Below are positions 1-8,446 of a stretch of DNA of 64,000 nucleotides, piece by piece. The position numbers and the translations under genes are program-made. Positions within the stretch are counted from its first letter, which is position 1, and every line of letters begins with the position of its first letter. The notes under the pieces are model-generated. The model did not search any database, was not told where the DNA came from, and saw only the letters and a program-made list of their open reading frames with translations. The DNA lies in the NCBI RefSeq assembly GCF_000314795.2, contig NZ_KB373314.1:269454-333453 (forward strand). The letters are read 5' to 3'. Source of the stretch: Streptococcus sp. F0442 (GTDB lineage Bacteria > Bacillota > Bacilli > Lactobacillales > Streptococcaceae).

Positions 1-113
1 TTCAAGTAGATAATGTACAGAATTTAAGTATGCGAAAGATTTAGTTTTCGCGGGAATAAAGTACATTTTTTGCTCAAAAAAAAATTTTTGTTAACCTATA
101 TAAACCCTATAAC

Positions 114-144
114 ATCTTTCCGAAAAACTATAATTTTCTTGAAA
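114..144 (+). other. difSL: difSL chromosome dimer resolution site
   Basis: This 31-bp site has the arms and centre expected of streptococcal/lactococcal difSL: a left arm with TTTCCGAAAA, a central CTATAAT, and a right arm TTTTCTTGAAA. It lies about 50 bp before xerS, the usual arrangement for the single-recombinase XerS/difSL system. It marks the replication terminus, which fits the strong minus-strand gene bias over the rest of the window. I recognised it from memory of the family consensus, not from an alignment. Confidence 0.9.
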
Positions 145-167
145 AATATATCTAGCTATGCTATACT
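139..167 (+). promoter_or_regulatory. xerS promoter overlapping difSL
   Basis: TTGAAA (139-144), a 17-bp spacer and TATACT (162-167), with an extended -10 TG at 159-160. The -35 hexamer is the last six bases of the dif right arm, so XerS bound at dif should compete with RNA polymerase. The spacing and both hexamers are seen directly; autoregulation is inferred. Confidence 0.75.
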
Positions 168-195
168 ACTAGTATAGAAAGATTTGGAGAAAAAC

Positions 196-1266
196 ATGAA
201 ACGCGAGATCTTATTAGAACGGATTGATAAACTCAAACAAGTCATGCCTTGGTACGTCTTAGAATATTACCAATCAAAACTGGCCGTTCCATATAGTTTT
301 ACGACCTTATACGAATACTTAAAGGAATACGATCGATTTTTCACCTGGGTCTTGGAATCTGGTATATCAGATGCTGACACCGTGGCTAATATCCCTTTAG
401 AGGTTCTGGAGCACATGACCAAGAAAGATATGGAATCCTTCATACTTTACTTGCGTGAACGTCCTCTGCTTAATGCCAATACTACGAAAAATGGGGTTTC
501 TCAAACAACCATTAACCGTACCCTTTCGGCACTTTCTAGCCTTTATAAGTATTTGACTGAGGAAGTTGAAAACGAGCAAGGGGAACCTTATTTCTACCGT
601 AATGTCATGAAGAAGGTTGCTACCAAGAAAAAGAAAGAAACCTTGGCTGCTCGGGCTGAAAATATCAAGCAAAAGCTCTTTTTAGGTGATGAGACAGAAG
701 GTTTCCTTAACTATATCGACCAGGAATACCCTCAAACACTCTCAAATCGTGCCTTATCTTCCTTTAATAAGAATAAAGAACGAGATTTAGCGATTATCGC
801 ACTCCTTCTTGCCTCTGGTGTCCGTCTCTCTGAAGCAGTTAACCTTGATCTTCGAGATCTCAACCTTAAGATGATGGTGATTGACGTCACTCGAAAAGGT
901 GGAAAACGAGACTCAGTCAATGTTGCTGCCTTTGCTAAGCCTTATTTAGAGCAATATCTTGCTATTCGAGACAAACGATACAAGACAGAGAAGACCGATA
1001 CAGCCCTCTTCTTAACCTTGTATCGAGGTGTTCCAAACCGGATTGATGCTTCTAGTGTTGAAAAGATGGTGGCCAAGTATTCAGAAGACTTCAAAGTCCG
1101 CGTAACCCCCCACAAACTGCGGCATACTCTTGCAACCCGTCTCTATGATGCTACCAAATCCCAAGTTTTGGTCAGCCACCAGCTAGGACACGCTAGCACA
1201 CAGGTAACAGACTTGTATACGCATATCGTTAATGACGAACAGAAAAATGCCTTGGATAGTTTATGA
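196..1266 (+). CDS. xerS: tyrosine recombinase XerS
   Basis: Resolves chromosome dimers at difSL as the only Xer recombinase in streptococci. The 356-residue product has an N-terminal SAM-like core-binding domain and a C-terminal catalytic domain with the full set of active residues: Arg210 (SGVRLSEA), Lys234 (RKGGKRD), His306 and Arg309 (HKLRH), His332 (LGHAS) and the nucleophile Tyr341 (DLYTHI). The ATG at 196 is preferred over an in-frame TTG at 184, because GGAG at 186-189 sits 6 bases before the ATG and 356 aa is the usual family length. It is the only plus-strand gene here and is convergent with the next gene. Confidence 0.96.
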   Translation: MKREILLERIDKLKQVMPWYVLEYYQSKLAVPYSFTTLYEYLKEYDRFFTWVLESGISDADTVANIPLEVLEHMTKKDMESFILYLRERPLLNANTTKNGVSQTTINRTLSALSSLYKYLTEEVENEQGEPYFYRNVMKKVATKKKKETLAARAENIKQKLFLGDETEGFLNYIDQEYPQTLSNRALSSFNKNKERDLAIIALLLASGVRLSEAVNLDLRDLNLKMMVIDVTRKGGKRDSVNVAAFAKPYLEQYLAIRDKRYKTEKTDTALFLTLYRGVPNRIDASSVEKMVAKYSEDFKVRVTPHKLRHTLATRLYDATKSQVLVSHQLGHASTQVTDLYTHIVNDEQKNALDSL

Positions 1267-1303
1267 GATACATAATATAAATTATGTAATATTTCAGCGT
1301 TAG

Positions 1304-1345
1304 AAAAAGAGCGTAGGATTTTTTATGAAATCTTACGCTCTTTTA
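1304..1345. terminator. bidirectional terminator after xerS
   Basis: A stem of AAGAGCGTAGGATT paired with AATCTTACGCTCTT, flanked by A-run and T-run, lies between the convergent xerS and the following minus-strand gene and can terminate in both directions. A second small AT palindrome, TACATAAT-N4-ATTATGTA (1269-1288), directly follows the xerS stop. Confidence 0.85.
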
Positions 1346-1351
1346 TTCTTT

Positions 1352-1993
1352 CTATAAAAATTCGATCCAATAATTACGGTGTGGCTCAATAATGACTGGT
1401 TTTCCCCAGAATGATTTTAGATAGACCAAGTTTGCAGGGGTGACCGGTCTTTTTTCACCATTGAACTTCTCTGCACTCTCTTCCGTTAGAAAGCATTTAA
1501 CTGCTTCATATGGTGTACCATCGCTCGCTATTCGATCAATTCCTAAATAAGCAATTTCATCACCTGTTTTTGGAAAATCTGTAAATAGTTTACCAATAAA
1601 ATAAACCGTCTTATCTTTCATTAATTCATAAGCCTTACTATTTTCCAGTCTGTTATTCGCTGCAGCGTACATAATACAAAAACTATCTACAATATCTTTC
1701 AAAGGCATTAATTCTTCTTTGCTGACGATAATTTCGTCGGGAGCAAGTCCACCAAGGATTAAATTTTTATAATGAGGTTGCTGGATGATATTATCTAAAG
1801 CCATTCCTAATGGTAGTTGGACAGCTTGATAGCCTAATGGTTCGAGCTCTTGCTTTTTCCGGTCAAGGTGTTCTTGTGTAATACTGATATTCAAATCATA
1901 TGGACTTGAAGGTTGTTGCTTGCTAAAAAAAGCCACTACTATACGATCTAACTGTTCAAATAGACCAAGATTTTCAACTGGAATTTTCATCAT
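1352..1993 (-). CDS. SseB-like protein
   Basis: A 213-residue soluble protein with no signal peptide or membrane segment. The C-terminal third (EAVKCFLTEESAEKFN, then PVIIEPHRNYWIEF) resembles the end of SseB-family domains, where a strand carrying 'NPG..' follows a 'Ft..e' helix. Function is unknown. The first of two tandem ATG codons is chosen since AAGGGG lies 10 bases upstream. It stands alone, with its own promoter and a shared terminator. The family call is weak; a lineage-specific hypothetical protein is the alternative. Confidence 0.6.
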   Translation of the reverse strand: MMKIPVENLGLFEQLDRIVVAFFSKQQPSSPYDLNISITQEHLDRKKQELEPLGYQAVQLPLGMALDNIIQQPHYKNLILGGLAPDEIIVSKEELMPLKDIVDSFCIMYAAANNRLENSKAYELMKDKTVYFIGKLFTDFPKTGDEIAYLGIDRIASDGTPYEAVKCFLTEESAEKFNGEKRPVTPANLVYLKSFWGKPVIIEPHRNYWIEFL

Positions 1994-2030
1994 CGAATAT
2001 GAACCCCTTTTTTGTTGAGATTTCCTCTAT

Positions 2031-2059
2031 ATTCTACTCTCATTATTTTTGAATATCAA
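2031..2059 (-). promoter_or_regulatory. promoter of the SseB-like gene
   Basis: On the minus strand, TTGATA (2054-2059), a 17-bp spacer and TAGAAT (2031-2036), about 40 bases before the start codon at 1993. Confidence 0.6.
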
Positions 2060-2108
2060 GAAAAGAGACCGTGTCATGAACTAACTTTCGTTTTACAACT
2101 ATATTTTC

Positions 2109-2999
2109 TCACCAGGCATAATTTTTCTCACCGCATGTAACCATGGCTGCTAATAACTCCTCTGGTGTCAGTTTCTTCAAGCCTCCATAGGTTGGATCCT
2201 GTACATGTGTATCGGGGTCTAGATAATAGATTGCTGAGATGTCCTTGCCATCTGCTGTCAATTCATAGCCTACTCCAATCACATTATGTTCCCCACTTTT
2301 TCCAGGATAGATTTGTGCCACATTGAAGGTGTAATAGAGAGGATAGCCATCATCAATATCTTTGCGCACGCGTTCTTTAAAGATTCGGATATCTTCAGAA
2401 TCTGGACGAGCGTCCGTTACAGTAGCTAGTCGATAACCAGCTTGATTTCCACTTGGTTCTGGATAGCCAAATAGATTCTGATTCAATACGCGAATCGCAT
2501 CTCGATTATGAGTCCCATAGGGATTATAAGTCCCCATTTCCTTAGCTAATTGATGTTGAGAGACGCTAACCCCTCGACTAGCCAGCATCATATGGACTGT
2601 CGCTGGAGCACAGAAATACCATTCTTCTTGAAGTTTTAAAGAAATAGGCAATAGTTTTCGGATCCCTTGATTCTCTTGGGACGATGTTCCTTGTTTGACC
2701 GATTGAGAAGGTTGCGTATTCTCTTTCAATGAAGCTTGTTCCTCGCTTGAAGATGGCAAGGTTTCCTGACTACCGGCTTCCGTTCTGCCTTCCTTGATTT
2801 TTAATCGCTCTACTACTTCTGCTGGCATTGGTGGATTAGGTTCTGTACGCTCCTTCGTTTTTTCACTAACTGTTTTTGATGAAGAGGATGTGACCTTACG
2901 AGTGCTAGAAGGACTTGTTTGGCTTCTTTTTTGTGTCTCTGTACAGCCAGATAAACCAAGCAAAGCTAGAAATACAAGAAATAAATGAACTTTTCTCAT
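2109..2999 (-). CDS. lipoprotein with C39-like peptidase domain
   Basis: A 296-residue exported lipoprotein: signal MRKVHLFLVFLALLG with lipobox LSGC (Cys19), then about 100 residues rich in Ser, Thr, Gln and Lys as a surface spacer, then a papain-like C39 domain. Candidate catalytic residues are Cys130 (EEWYFCAPAT), His238 (GEHNVIGVGY) and Asp261 or Asp263 (YYLDPD). The ATG at 2999 is chosen over one at 3020 because AAAGGAG precedes it. It is the last gene of the cluster led by the 7-TM protein at 4846. C39 peptidases usually cleave bacteriocin leaders inside the cell while fused to transporters; an outside lipid-anchored form is unusual. Substrate unknown. Confidence 0.85.
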   Translation of the reverse strand: MRKVHLFLVFLALLGLSGCTETQKRSQTSPSSTRKVTSSSSKTVSEKTKERTEPNPPMPAEVVERLKIKEGRTEAGSQETLPSSSEEQASLKENTQPSQSVKQGTSSQENQGIRKLLPISLKLQEEWYFCAPATVHMMLASRGVSVSQHQLAKEMGTYNPYGTHNRDAIRVLNQNLFGYPEPSGNQAGYRLATVTDARPDSEDIRIFKERVRKDIDDGYPLYYTFNVAQIYPGKSGEHNVIGVGYELTADGKDISAIYYLDPDTHVQDPTYGGLKKLTPEELLAAMVTCGEKNYAW

Positions 3000-3013
3000 G
3001 ATTTTTCTCCTTT

Positions 3014-4147
3014 CTACCATTCCTGATAGCGCATTACGGAGTTTTCATTTCGGTAGATTTCACCTTTTGGAATCTCACTATCCTTCTTTTTGAATTGAAT
3101 CCATAGAATCCCTTTATCCGATAGTAAAATGGGGCCATGATCATATAAATAATGAATCCGATGCTTTAAATCCCACAAATAATATTGAGATTTAACACGC
3201 TCCTCACTTCTTCTTTCTCCCATATATGTGAGATAAATATTGCGATATATGGAGGTTTCTGCCTGTGAAGTAGAAAATATCTTCTTATAGTTTTTATTTT
3301 CAAAGGTAAATGAAGCGTCTTTATTATTTACAACCAAGTAAAGGAGTTTGTGCCCATTCGTCAATAAATCGACATAATAGCGTTGATCATCCTTTGTTTG
3401 ATCTATAACCTTTTTCTGCCCATCACTTAAGGAGTAGGCTACAATTTTTGTGGTTAAAGCTGTGTTATCAATTTGTACATAATACAAGTAATCTTTAAAG
3501 ACATTCGGAAAACCGCTATTTTCTGATTCAATCGTCTGATGAGACCCTGTTTCAAGGTCAAATTCTTCAATTTGATATAGGCTATCGCCTACTTCATAAT
3601 TTATAAAGAGTTTCTGGTTGGATCGAGCTACTTGAGTAACTGGAACCGTTCCAATAGGTTTCCTATCGATCAGTGTCGTTAAAGATTTGTCTTTTATCTT
3701 CCAAAGATAGTAAATCCCTGTCTGATTGAGTTGATCATACTCTTCAAAAACAACAATATCATGATCTACATAGCTAACAGCCACATGAGTCAGATTAGAT
3801 GTCTTTTCAACATCTTTTATCTTTTGAAAGTCCTTGGTATGTAAATTCATACAGGCAAGATAATTCTGATCTTCGTGTCCTTGGTCAACAGCCTCGCCAT
3901 AAGCAATCCCATCATTTGACAGCGCGGTAGGTGTAAAGATTTTCCCATCTGGATAAGGAATAGGAATAGAATTTTTTAATAAATCTTCTGCCTTTCTTTC
4001 CTCGAATCCTATTTTCCTAGACACATTGGTACTACCGGAAGGAGATTTTTGGGGTGGCCCTACAAGAGTGCAGGCTGATAAGAGTATGATAATCCCAATG
4101 ATGATAAAACTTAAAAATTTTTGTTTGACAAGATCTTTTTTCTTCAT
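3014..4147 (-). CDS. propeller-like lipoprotein
   Basis: A 377-residue lipoprotein with a Lys-rich signal and lipobox LSAC followed by LVGPP. The rest shows repeated short beta-strand units of the type 'LYYVQIDNTALTTKIVAYSLSDGQ', typical of a TolB/WD-like beta-propeller, with no enzyme motif seen. Start at the second ATG (4147), preceded by GAGG, and not the ATG at 4162, which has no ribosome site. It lies 14 bases before the C39 lipoprotein and 70 bases after the ATPase, so it probably belongs to that operon. It may sense or bind a ligand for the transporter; this is inference. Confidence 0.75.
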   Translation of the reverse strand: MKKKDLVKQKFLSFIIIGIIILLSACTLVGPPQKSPSGSTNVSRKIGFEERKAEDLLKNSIPIPYPDGKIFTPTALSNDGIAYGEAVDQGHEDQNYLACMNLHTKDFQKIKDVEKTSNLTHVAVSYVDHDIVVFEEYDQLNQTGIYYLWKIKDKSLTTLIDRKPIGTVPVTQVARSNQKLFINYEVGDSLYQIEEFDLETGSHQTIESENSGFPNVFKDYLYYVQIDNTALTTKIVAYSLSDGQKKVIDQTKDDQRYYVDLLTNGHKLLYLVVNNKDASFTFENKNYKKIFSTSQAETSIYRNIYLTYMGERRSEERVKSQYYLWDLKHRIHYLYDHGPILLSDKGILWIQFKKKDSEIPKGEIYRNENSVMRYQEW

Positions 4148-4217
4148 CAGCCTATACCTCATGAATAGCTAGCTATAAAAGATAATGTAGAAAATCAAAC
4201 CATTCTTCAGCCATGGA

Positions 4218-4844
4218 CTAGTTGAGTTTTATCACTTCGTCAGCTTTTTCCCAAATCACTGGATTATGGGTTGCGATAATGATTATACGCTCTTGATTCT
4301 TTAACATTAAGAGCAAGTCCATCACCTCTTGTGAGGTTTCTGGATCCAGTGCTGCAGTTAGTTCATCTGCCAAAATTAAAGGTGGATCTTTTAAAATAAC
4401 TTTAGCTAATGCGACACGTTGCGCCTCTCCCCCCGATAATTCATAAATCTTTTGATCCAGAGCAAGGTAAGCCAATCCTACTTTTTTGAGCACTTCTTCC
4501 TCTTGCTGCTTCTTCTCTTTTTTCGTTAATTTTTGCCCAATCAATCCCAAATCTAAATTTTTAGCGATCGTTTCGTTTTCAAGTAGGCCAAAGTTTTGGA
4601 AGAGATAACCTAATTCACGCTTAAAGAAGTGATGCTGTTTGATTTGTTTCAGTTCTTGCCCCTGATAGCTTATACTCCCTTCTTCATAAGGCTCTATCTT
4701 CGCCAAAATATTAAGCAAGGTTGTTTTACCACACCCACTATTTCCGATCAGAGCATAGACCTTACCTTCTGTAAATTGCAAGCTCAAATCTTGAAAGACA
4801 GTTCGTTGGCCAAATGATTTGGTTAAATGTTCTACGCTAATCAT
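4218..4844 (-). CDS. ABC transporter ATP-binding protein, bacteriocin-export type
   Basis: A 208-residue single nucleotide-binding domain: Walker A GNSGCGKT (34-41), Q-loop QNFGLLENET, signature LSGGE (136-140), Walker B LILADE (156-161) and switch His in IIIATHNP. It starts 1 base after the stop of the 7-TM partner, with GGAG upstream, so the two are translationally coupled. It resembles the short ATPases that accompany DUF1430 proteins in lactococcin-972-type loci, and is also close to MacB/LolD ATPases. It probably powers export of a peptide or an immunity function. Confidence 0.9.
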   Translation of the reverse strand: MISVEHLTKSFGQRTVFQDLSLQFTEGKVYALIGNSGCGKTTLLNILAKIEPYEEGSISYQGQELKQIKQHHFFKRELGYLFQNFGLLENETIAKNLDLGLIGQKLTKKEKKQQEEEVLKKVGLAYLALDQKIYELSGGEAQRVALAKVILKDPPLILADELTAALDPETSQEVMDLLLMLKNQERIIIIATHNPVIWEKADEVIKLN

Positions 4845-4845
4845 A

Positions 4846-6855
4846 TTAGGCTCCTTTCAGTACAGTGGCTAACAAGTGGTCTTCTTTATGAGACCGGTAC
4901 AGGAGAATGAACCAAGCATTAGTAATAAATAGCAAGAGAGTGACAAGAGCAATCCACCATTCCGAAGTGAGAATGATTACCAAGAGGCTTCCTAATAGCA
5001 AGAGGCTACTTTCTGAGAGCAAAATCATTTGGTGAATGTTTACAAATCCCAGACCTGCAATCTTCTTCAAGAAGATTTGTTTTCTAAACTCTTCAAAATA
5101 TAGGAAATTCATAGTGTTAAAAAGAAGAACAGAGGTTGCTATACCAAAGACTCCTCCTGCAATCGCCATGAGATTTTCTATTTGTATTTTTTGGGCCATT
5201 TGCTGGTAAACGTCCACTGCATAGTCGTACTGACTAACACTTTTTTCAAGATTATACTCAGCGATTAGCTTCTTACTATTCTGAAGCCCATTAAAATAAA
5301 GGTAGGAATCAAGGTGGGTGAAATATGGATTCTCATAGCCTCCAAAACTTTCAGGTTGTATAACCACTAAAACAGGATCTGTAAAGAATTGCTGATAGCT
5401 GATTGGTGTGTTGTTGTAGATAAAGCGTTTTTGATGATTCGGAATATACGTTACCTGCGCCTTCATTGATAAGGTGATATTTCCTTGATCATCTCGAGGA
5501 GATAGATAATCTTCATATCGTTTGATCATCTCCTCTTCTCGACCTTTTAATTTTTCCGGAAGTAACAGACCAAATTCCCCTGCTTGTAAGTGATTTAAGT
5601 GATCTTTTTCTTCAGGAGAAACTGGAACACCTTGGATTTCGAGGTAATTTGGAGTTACATAGAGAGTTCGTGCAAGAGGATCGTAATCTGTGATTGAAAA
5701 CTCTTTACCTGTACTAGGATCCGTCATAACTCCTTTTGGACTAAAAGATACGAGGTGATGATAAGCTAAAAGACCACCATTTTCAATGCCAGACTCGATG
5801 AGCTTAGACCATTTTGCTCTGTTCTCAATTTGCGTCTCTTTGTTTGTTTTCTGTGAAAAATCCTCCCGACTTGTACTAATTTGGACCCAATTCGACTGTT
5901 TTAACCAAGCCTCACTTCCCTCTCGGTGAGTTTGCCAGACTGATCCATAAATACTGATTCGATGAATCGCAAGGCCAATTAATGCCACAGCGAGAAATTG
6001 ACAAATAAAGAGGAAAACCAATATGCGCTTCAATGGAACCTTCCCTTTTAAAAGGGGGACTAAATGAATCGTTTGAATACTATATGCAAAGAGGAAGGAT
6101 AAGAAAACAGACAAAATTAGTAAAATCCCATTGTAAATAATACTACTGAAAATGACGATGGAATAGGAAAAAGGTGTCAATTGAAAGCAATAAATCAGAA
6201 CAGCACCAATTATACTTGCGCCAATACATCCCAAAAGCAACTCTATACTATCATCTTTTAGAGAATGTCCGAAAAGTTGCAAGCGTCTCATTCCTGAAAT
6301 ATATCGAATCCCAGCACTTCTCATTTCTTGTGTTTTTTGAATAATCGTAAAAGAGCTAAAACTAATGATAAAAATGACTAAGGCAAGTGATTGTGAACCT
6401 GAGCCAAAAAAGGCAATAAAGGTCAGCAGAAGATTTGGTTTCTCAATAAAAGTTTGTGAGAAACCAAGAGTATGAAGAGTTTGATCCAGCTTTTCAGTTT
6501 CCAATTCACCTGTTAATACATAATAATTCGTTAGCAGGCTTTCTTTGGCAGCCAGTTCTTTCTTCTCTCTTTTAATCCCAAGAGGAAGTTTTCCCTCTCC
6601 GTAGATTTCATAGGTGAAAACAACCTGCCCCTTAGAGTCTGTTCTTTGTATCTGACGGGCAATTATACTATGATTTTCCCTTGCCAAGCGGTCTAAACTG
6701 GAAGATAACTCTTCATATGTGACGCTCTTATCTTGTCTTACCACACCTACTACCGGAAGACTGCGGTGGATAAGCGTATTTGGAGAAATAAAGGCAATCC
6801 AAATCAAAAAGCTATAGATGAAAAGGTTTGATAAAATAATAAAAACACGTTTCAT
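4846..6855 (-). CDS. bacteriocin-associated 7-TM integral membrane protein (DUF1430-like)
   Basis: A 669-residue membrane protein of the 'bacteriocin-associated integral membrane protein' type (a family name recalled, not searched). It has one N-terminal membrane segment (about 5-25), an extracellular part with 'GEGKLPLGI', four segments between about 145 and 300, a large outside domain (about 310-560), and two or three C-terminal segments. The family is thought to give immunity or export with a small ATPase, here the next gene. It begins the four-gene cluster and has its own promoter. No lactococcin-972-like precursor is found upstream or downstream, which sets this locus apart. Confidence 0.85.
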   Translation of the reverse strand: MKRVFIILSNLFIYSFLIWIAFISPNTLIHRSLPVVGVVRQDKSVTYEELSSSLDRLARENHSIIARQIQRTDSKGQVVFTYEIYGEGKLPLGIKREKKELAAKESLLTNYYVLTGELETEKLDQTLHTLGFSQTFIEKPNLLLTFIAFFGSGSQSLALVIFIISFSSFTIIQKTQEMRSAGIRYISGMRRLQLFGHSLKDDSIELLLGCIGASIIGAVLIYCFQLTPFSYSIVIFSSIIYNGILLILSVFLSFLFAYSIQTIHLVPLLKGKVPLKRILVFLFICQFLAVALIGLAIHRISIYGSVWQTHREGSEAWLKQSNWVQISTSREDFSQKTNKETQIENRAKWSKLIESGIENGGLLAYHHLVSFSPKGVMTDPSTGKEFSITDYDPLARTLYVTPNYLEIQGVPVSPEEKDHLNHLQAGEFGLLLPEKLKGREEEMIKRYEDYLSPRDDQGNITLSMKAQVTYIPNHQKRFIYNNTPISYQQFFTDPVLVVIQPESFGGYENPYFTHLDSYLYFNGLQNSKKLIAEYNLEKSVSQYDYAVDVYQQMAQKIQIENLMAIAGGVFGIATSVLLFNTMNFLYFEEFRKQIFLKKIAGLGFVNIHQMILLSESSLLLLGSLLVIILTSEWWIALVTLLLFITNAWFILLYRSHKEDHLLATVLKGA

Positions 6856-6985
6856 ATCATCACACTTTCTAAAGCAGAAAAGGAAAGTAATACCTAGCTA
6901 GTCAATTAATTTCGTTGTTTAATAATTACTGAGTTTTATAAATTACAGTTACATTCTTTGTAAGCGAATACACTTTTCCACCTTT

Positions 6986-7039
6986 ACTATACTACAAAAT
7001 CCTTAGTAAAACAATAATTTCTATGTGAAACTAGTTTCA
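6986..7039 (-). promoter_or_regulatory. promoter and palindrome before the DUF1430 cluster
   Basis: On the minus strand, TTGTTT (7009-7014), a 17-bp spacer and TATAGT (6986-6991). Upstream of the -35 is the perfect 14-bp palindrome TGAAACTAGTTTCA (7026-7039), a possible operator. The leader to the start codon is about 125 bases and holds no ORF of useful length. Confidence 0.55.
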
Positions 7040-7223
7040 AAAAAAGAGGCTGGGACAGAAGTCCTAGCCTCTAAATTGTTTTTATTTTGTCGAGCAAGAC
7101 GCAGTGGTTGAGTGGGCTCTACTACGCCGATTTCATCAGCTTTTACAGCCCTACTCAACTGTGCGGAGGTGGGACGACGAAATCGAATTCTAACGAATTA
7201 CCGATTTCTGTCCCACTCTCTTA
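7040..7223. repeat. dispersed ~184-bp repeat, copy 1
   Basis: This intergenic element after lplA is about 90% identical by eye, as reverse complement, to 35007-35190. It holds terminator-like hairpins at its ends (GAGGCT.../...AGCCTC near 7046-7072, and a GTGGGACAGAAATCGG motif near 7200-7220) and a middle section with GACGCAGTGGTTGAGTGGG. No ORF is present. It probably ends transcription from lplA and belongs to a mobile or RNA-structured streptococcal repeat family. Confidence 0.85.
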
Positions 7224-7228
7224 TGACT

Positions 7229-8218
7229 TTATTCCACCACAGCCTCAGCAATTTCTTCTGCAGTGATTCCTGCGAAGTAACGACCTAGGTTAATGGTTTG
7301 AAGGGCTTTAAGAACGTCTTCGCGTTCGTATTTGACACCACGAAGGACATCTTCTACTGCTGCAACATCTTCGATACCGAAAAAGTCACCGTAAATCTTG
7401 ATGTCTTGGATTTTGGATTCAATGACATTTGCGAAGATTTCAACCTTACCGCTTGGGAATTTGGTGCCACGACGGACATTGTATTCAGGGGACTTCCCAT
7501 AGTTCCAATCCCAGCTACCGAACTTGGTTTCCTTAATACGATTGATTTCAGCCAATTCTTCATCCGAGAAGACATATTCTGTCATCTCAGGATATTCTTT
7601 CTTCATGTAGTCCAAAAGTAGGTCACGGAACTCTTCAACCGTGATTTTTTCTGGCAATTCATCGATGATATTGGTCACACGAGCACGAACCGATTTAACC
7701 CCTTTAGACTCGAACTTGTCTTTAGATACCTTGAGAGCATTGGCAAGGACTGACAAATCAACGTCAAAGAGAAGGCAACCATGGTGCATGATCCGACCAT
7801 TGATGTAAGCTTGGGCATTTCCACAGAATTTCTTGCCGTCAATCTCTAAGTCATTACGACCTGTAAATTCAGCCTTAACCCCAAGTTGAGCCAAGGTATT
7901 GATCACTGGAGTCGAGAAGCTCTTGAAGTCAAAAGCCTTGTTTTCATCTTCTTTTGAAATGATGGTGTAGTTGAGGTTGTTCAAATCGTGATAAACAGCT
8001 CCACCACCACTGATCCGGCGAACCACTTCAATCCCATGCTCCCGAACGTAGTCACGGTTGATTTCTTCAATGGTATTTTGGTGACGGCCCACAATGATCG
8101 ATGGTTTGTTGATCCAAAGAAGGAAGATTTGATCCTCGTCCAAAAGGTGTTTAAAAGCATATTCCTCTAAAGCAATATTAAAAGCAGTGTCATTTGAATA
8201 ATTAATAATGTATTTCAT
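7229..8218 (-). CDS. lplA: lipoate-protein ligase A
   Basis: Attaches lipoate, through lipoyl-AMP, to lipoyl domains. The 329-residue protein has the biotin/lipoate ligase core with RRISGGGAVYHD (lipoate/ATP binding loop) and the downstream GRNDLEIDGKKFCGNAQ segment holding the catalytic Lys, plus the C-terminal accessory domain of LplA. It lies directly downstream of the dehydrogenase operon whose E3 carries a lipoyl domain, its likely substrate. Two hairpins separate it from lpd, so it probably has its own promoter. Confidence 0.95.
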   Translation of the reverse strand: MKYIINYSNDTAFNIALEEYAFKHLLDEDQIFLLWINKPSIIVGRHQNTIEEINRDYVREHGIEVVRRISGGGAVYHDLNNLNYTIISKEDENKAFDFKSFSTPVINTLAQLGVKAEFTGRNDLEIDGKKFCGNAQAYINGRIMHHGCLLFDVDLSVLANALKVSKDKFESKGVKSVRARVTNIIDELPEKITVEEFRDLLLDYMKKEYPEMTEYVFSDEELAEINRIKETKFGSWDWNYGKSPEYNVRRGTKFPSGKVEIFANVIESKIQDIKIYGDFFGIEDVAAVEDVLRGVKYEREDVLKALQTINLGRYFAGITAEEIAEAVVE

Positions 8219-8296
8219 AGTAATTCCAAAAATTCGTTTTATAAATCCTACTCATAGCAGGATGAGCATTAGACAGAAATAGTTGAATTTCACTTA

Positions 8297-8428
8297 ATTT
8301 TCTGAAGTAGTAAAAAGAAATGTAACGAGTTATCGTTACATTTCTCGGAAAAATTGAGACAAGTGGCTCAATTTTTAGGCATGGAACTCTAATAGAGGTC
8401 GCTGCCGTCCGTACTACTTTAAGAAAAT
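8297..8428 (-). repeat. inverted-repeat element with two terminator hairpins
   Basis: The 228-bp gap between lpd and lplA holds an element bounded by imperfect inverted ends (ATTTTCTGAAGTAGTA at 8297-8312 and TACTACTTTAAGAAAAT at 8412-8428). Inside are two perfect hairpins: AAAAATTGAG/CTCAATTTTT (8349-8376) and a 12-bp stem GAAATGTAACGA/TCGTTACATTTC (8317-8344). On the minus strand the second is followed by a T-run, so it should terminate the dehydrogenase operon. Confidence 0.7.
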
Positions 8429-8446
8429 CTAATTGAAAGAATGATA

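Noticed and set aside
6856..7039. Possible lactococcin-972-type bacteriocin gene upstream of the DUF1430 gene
   Set aside because: No frame with a signal peptide of useful length is seen on the minus strand here; the space is leader and promoter.
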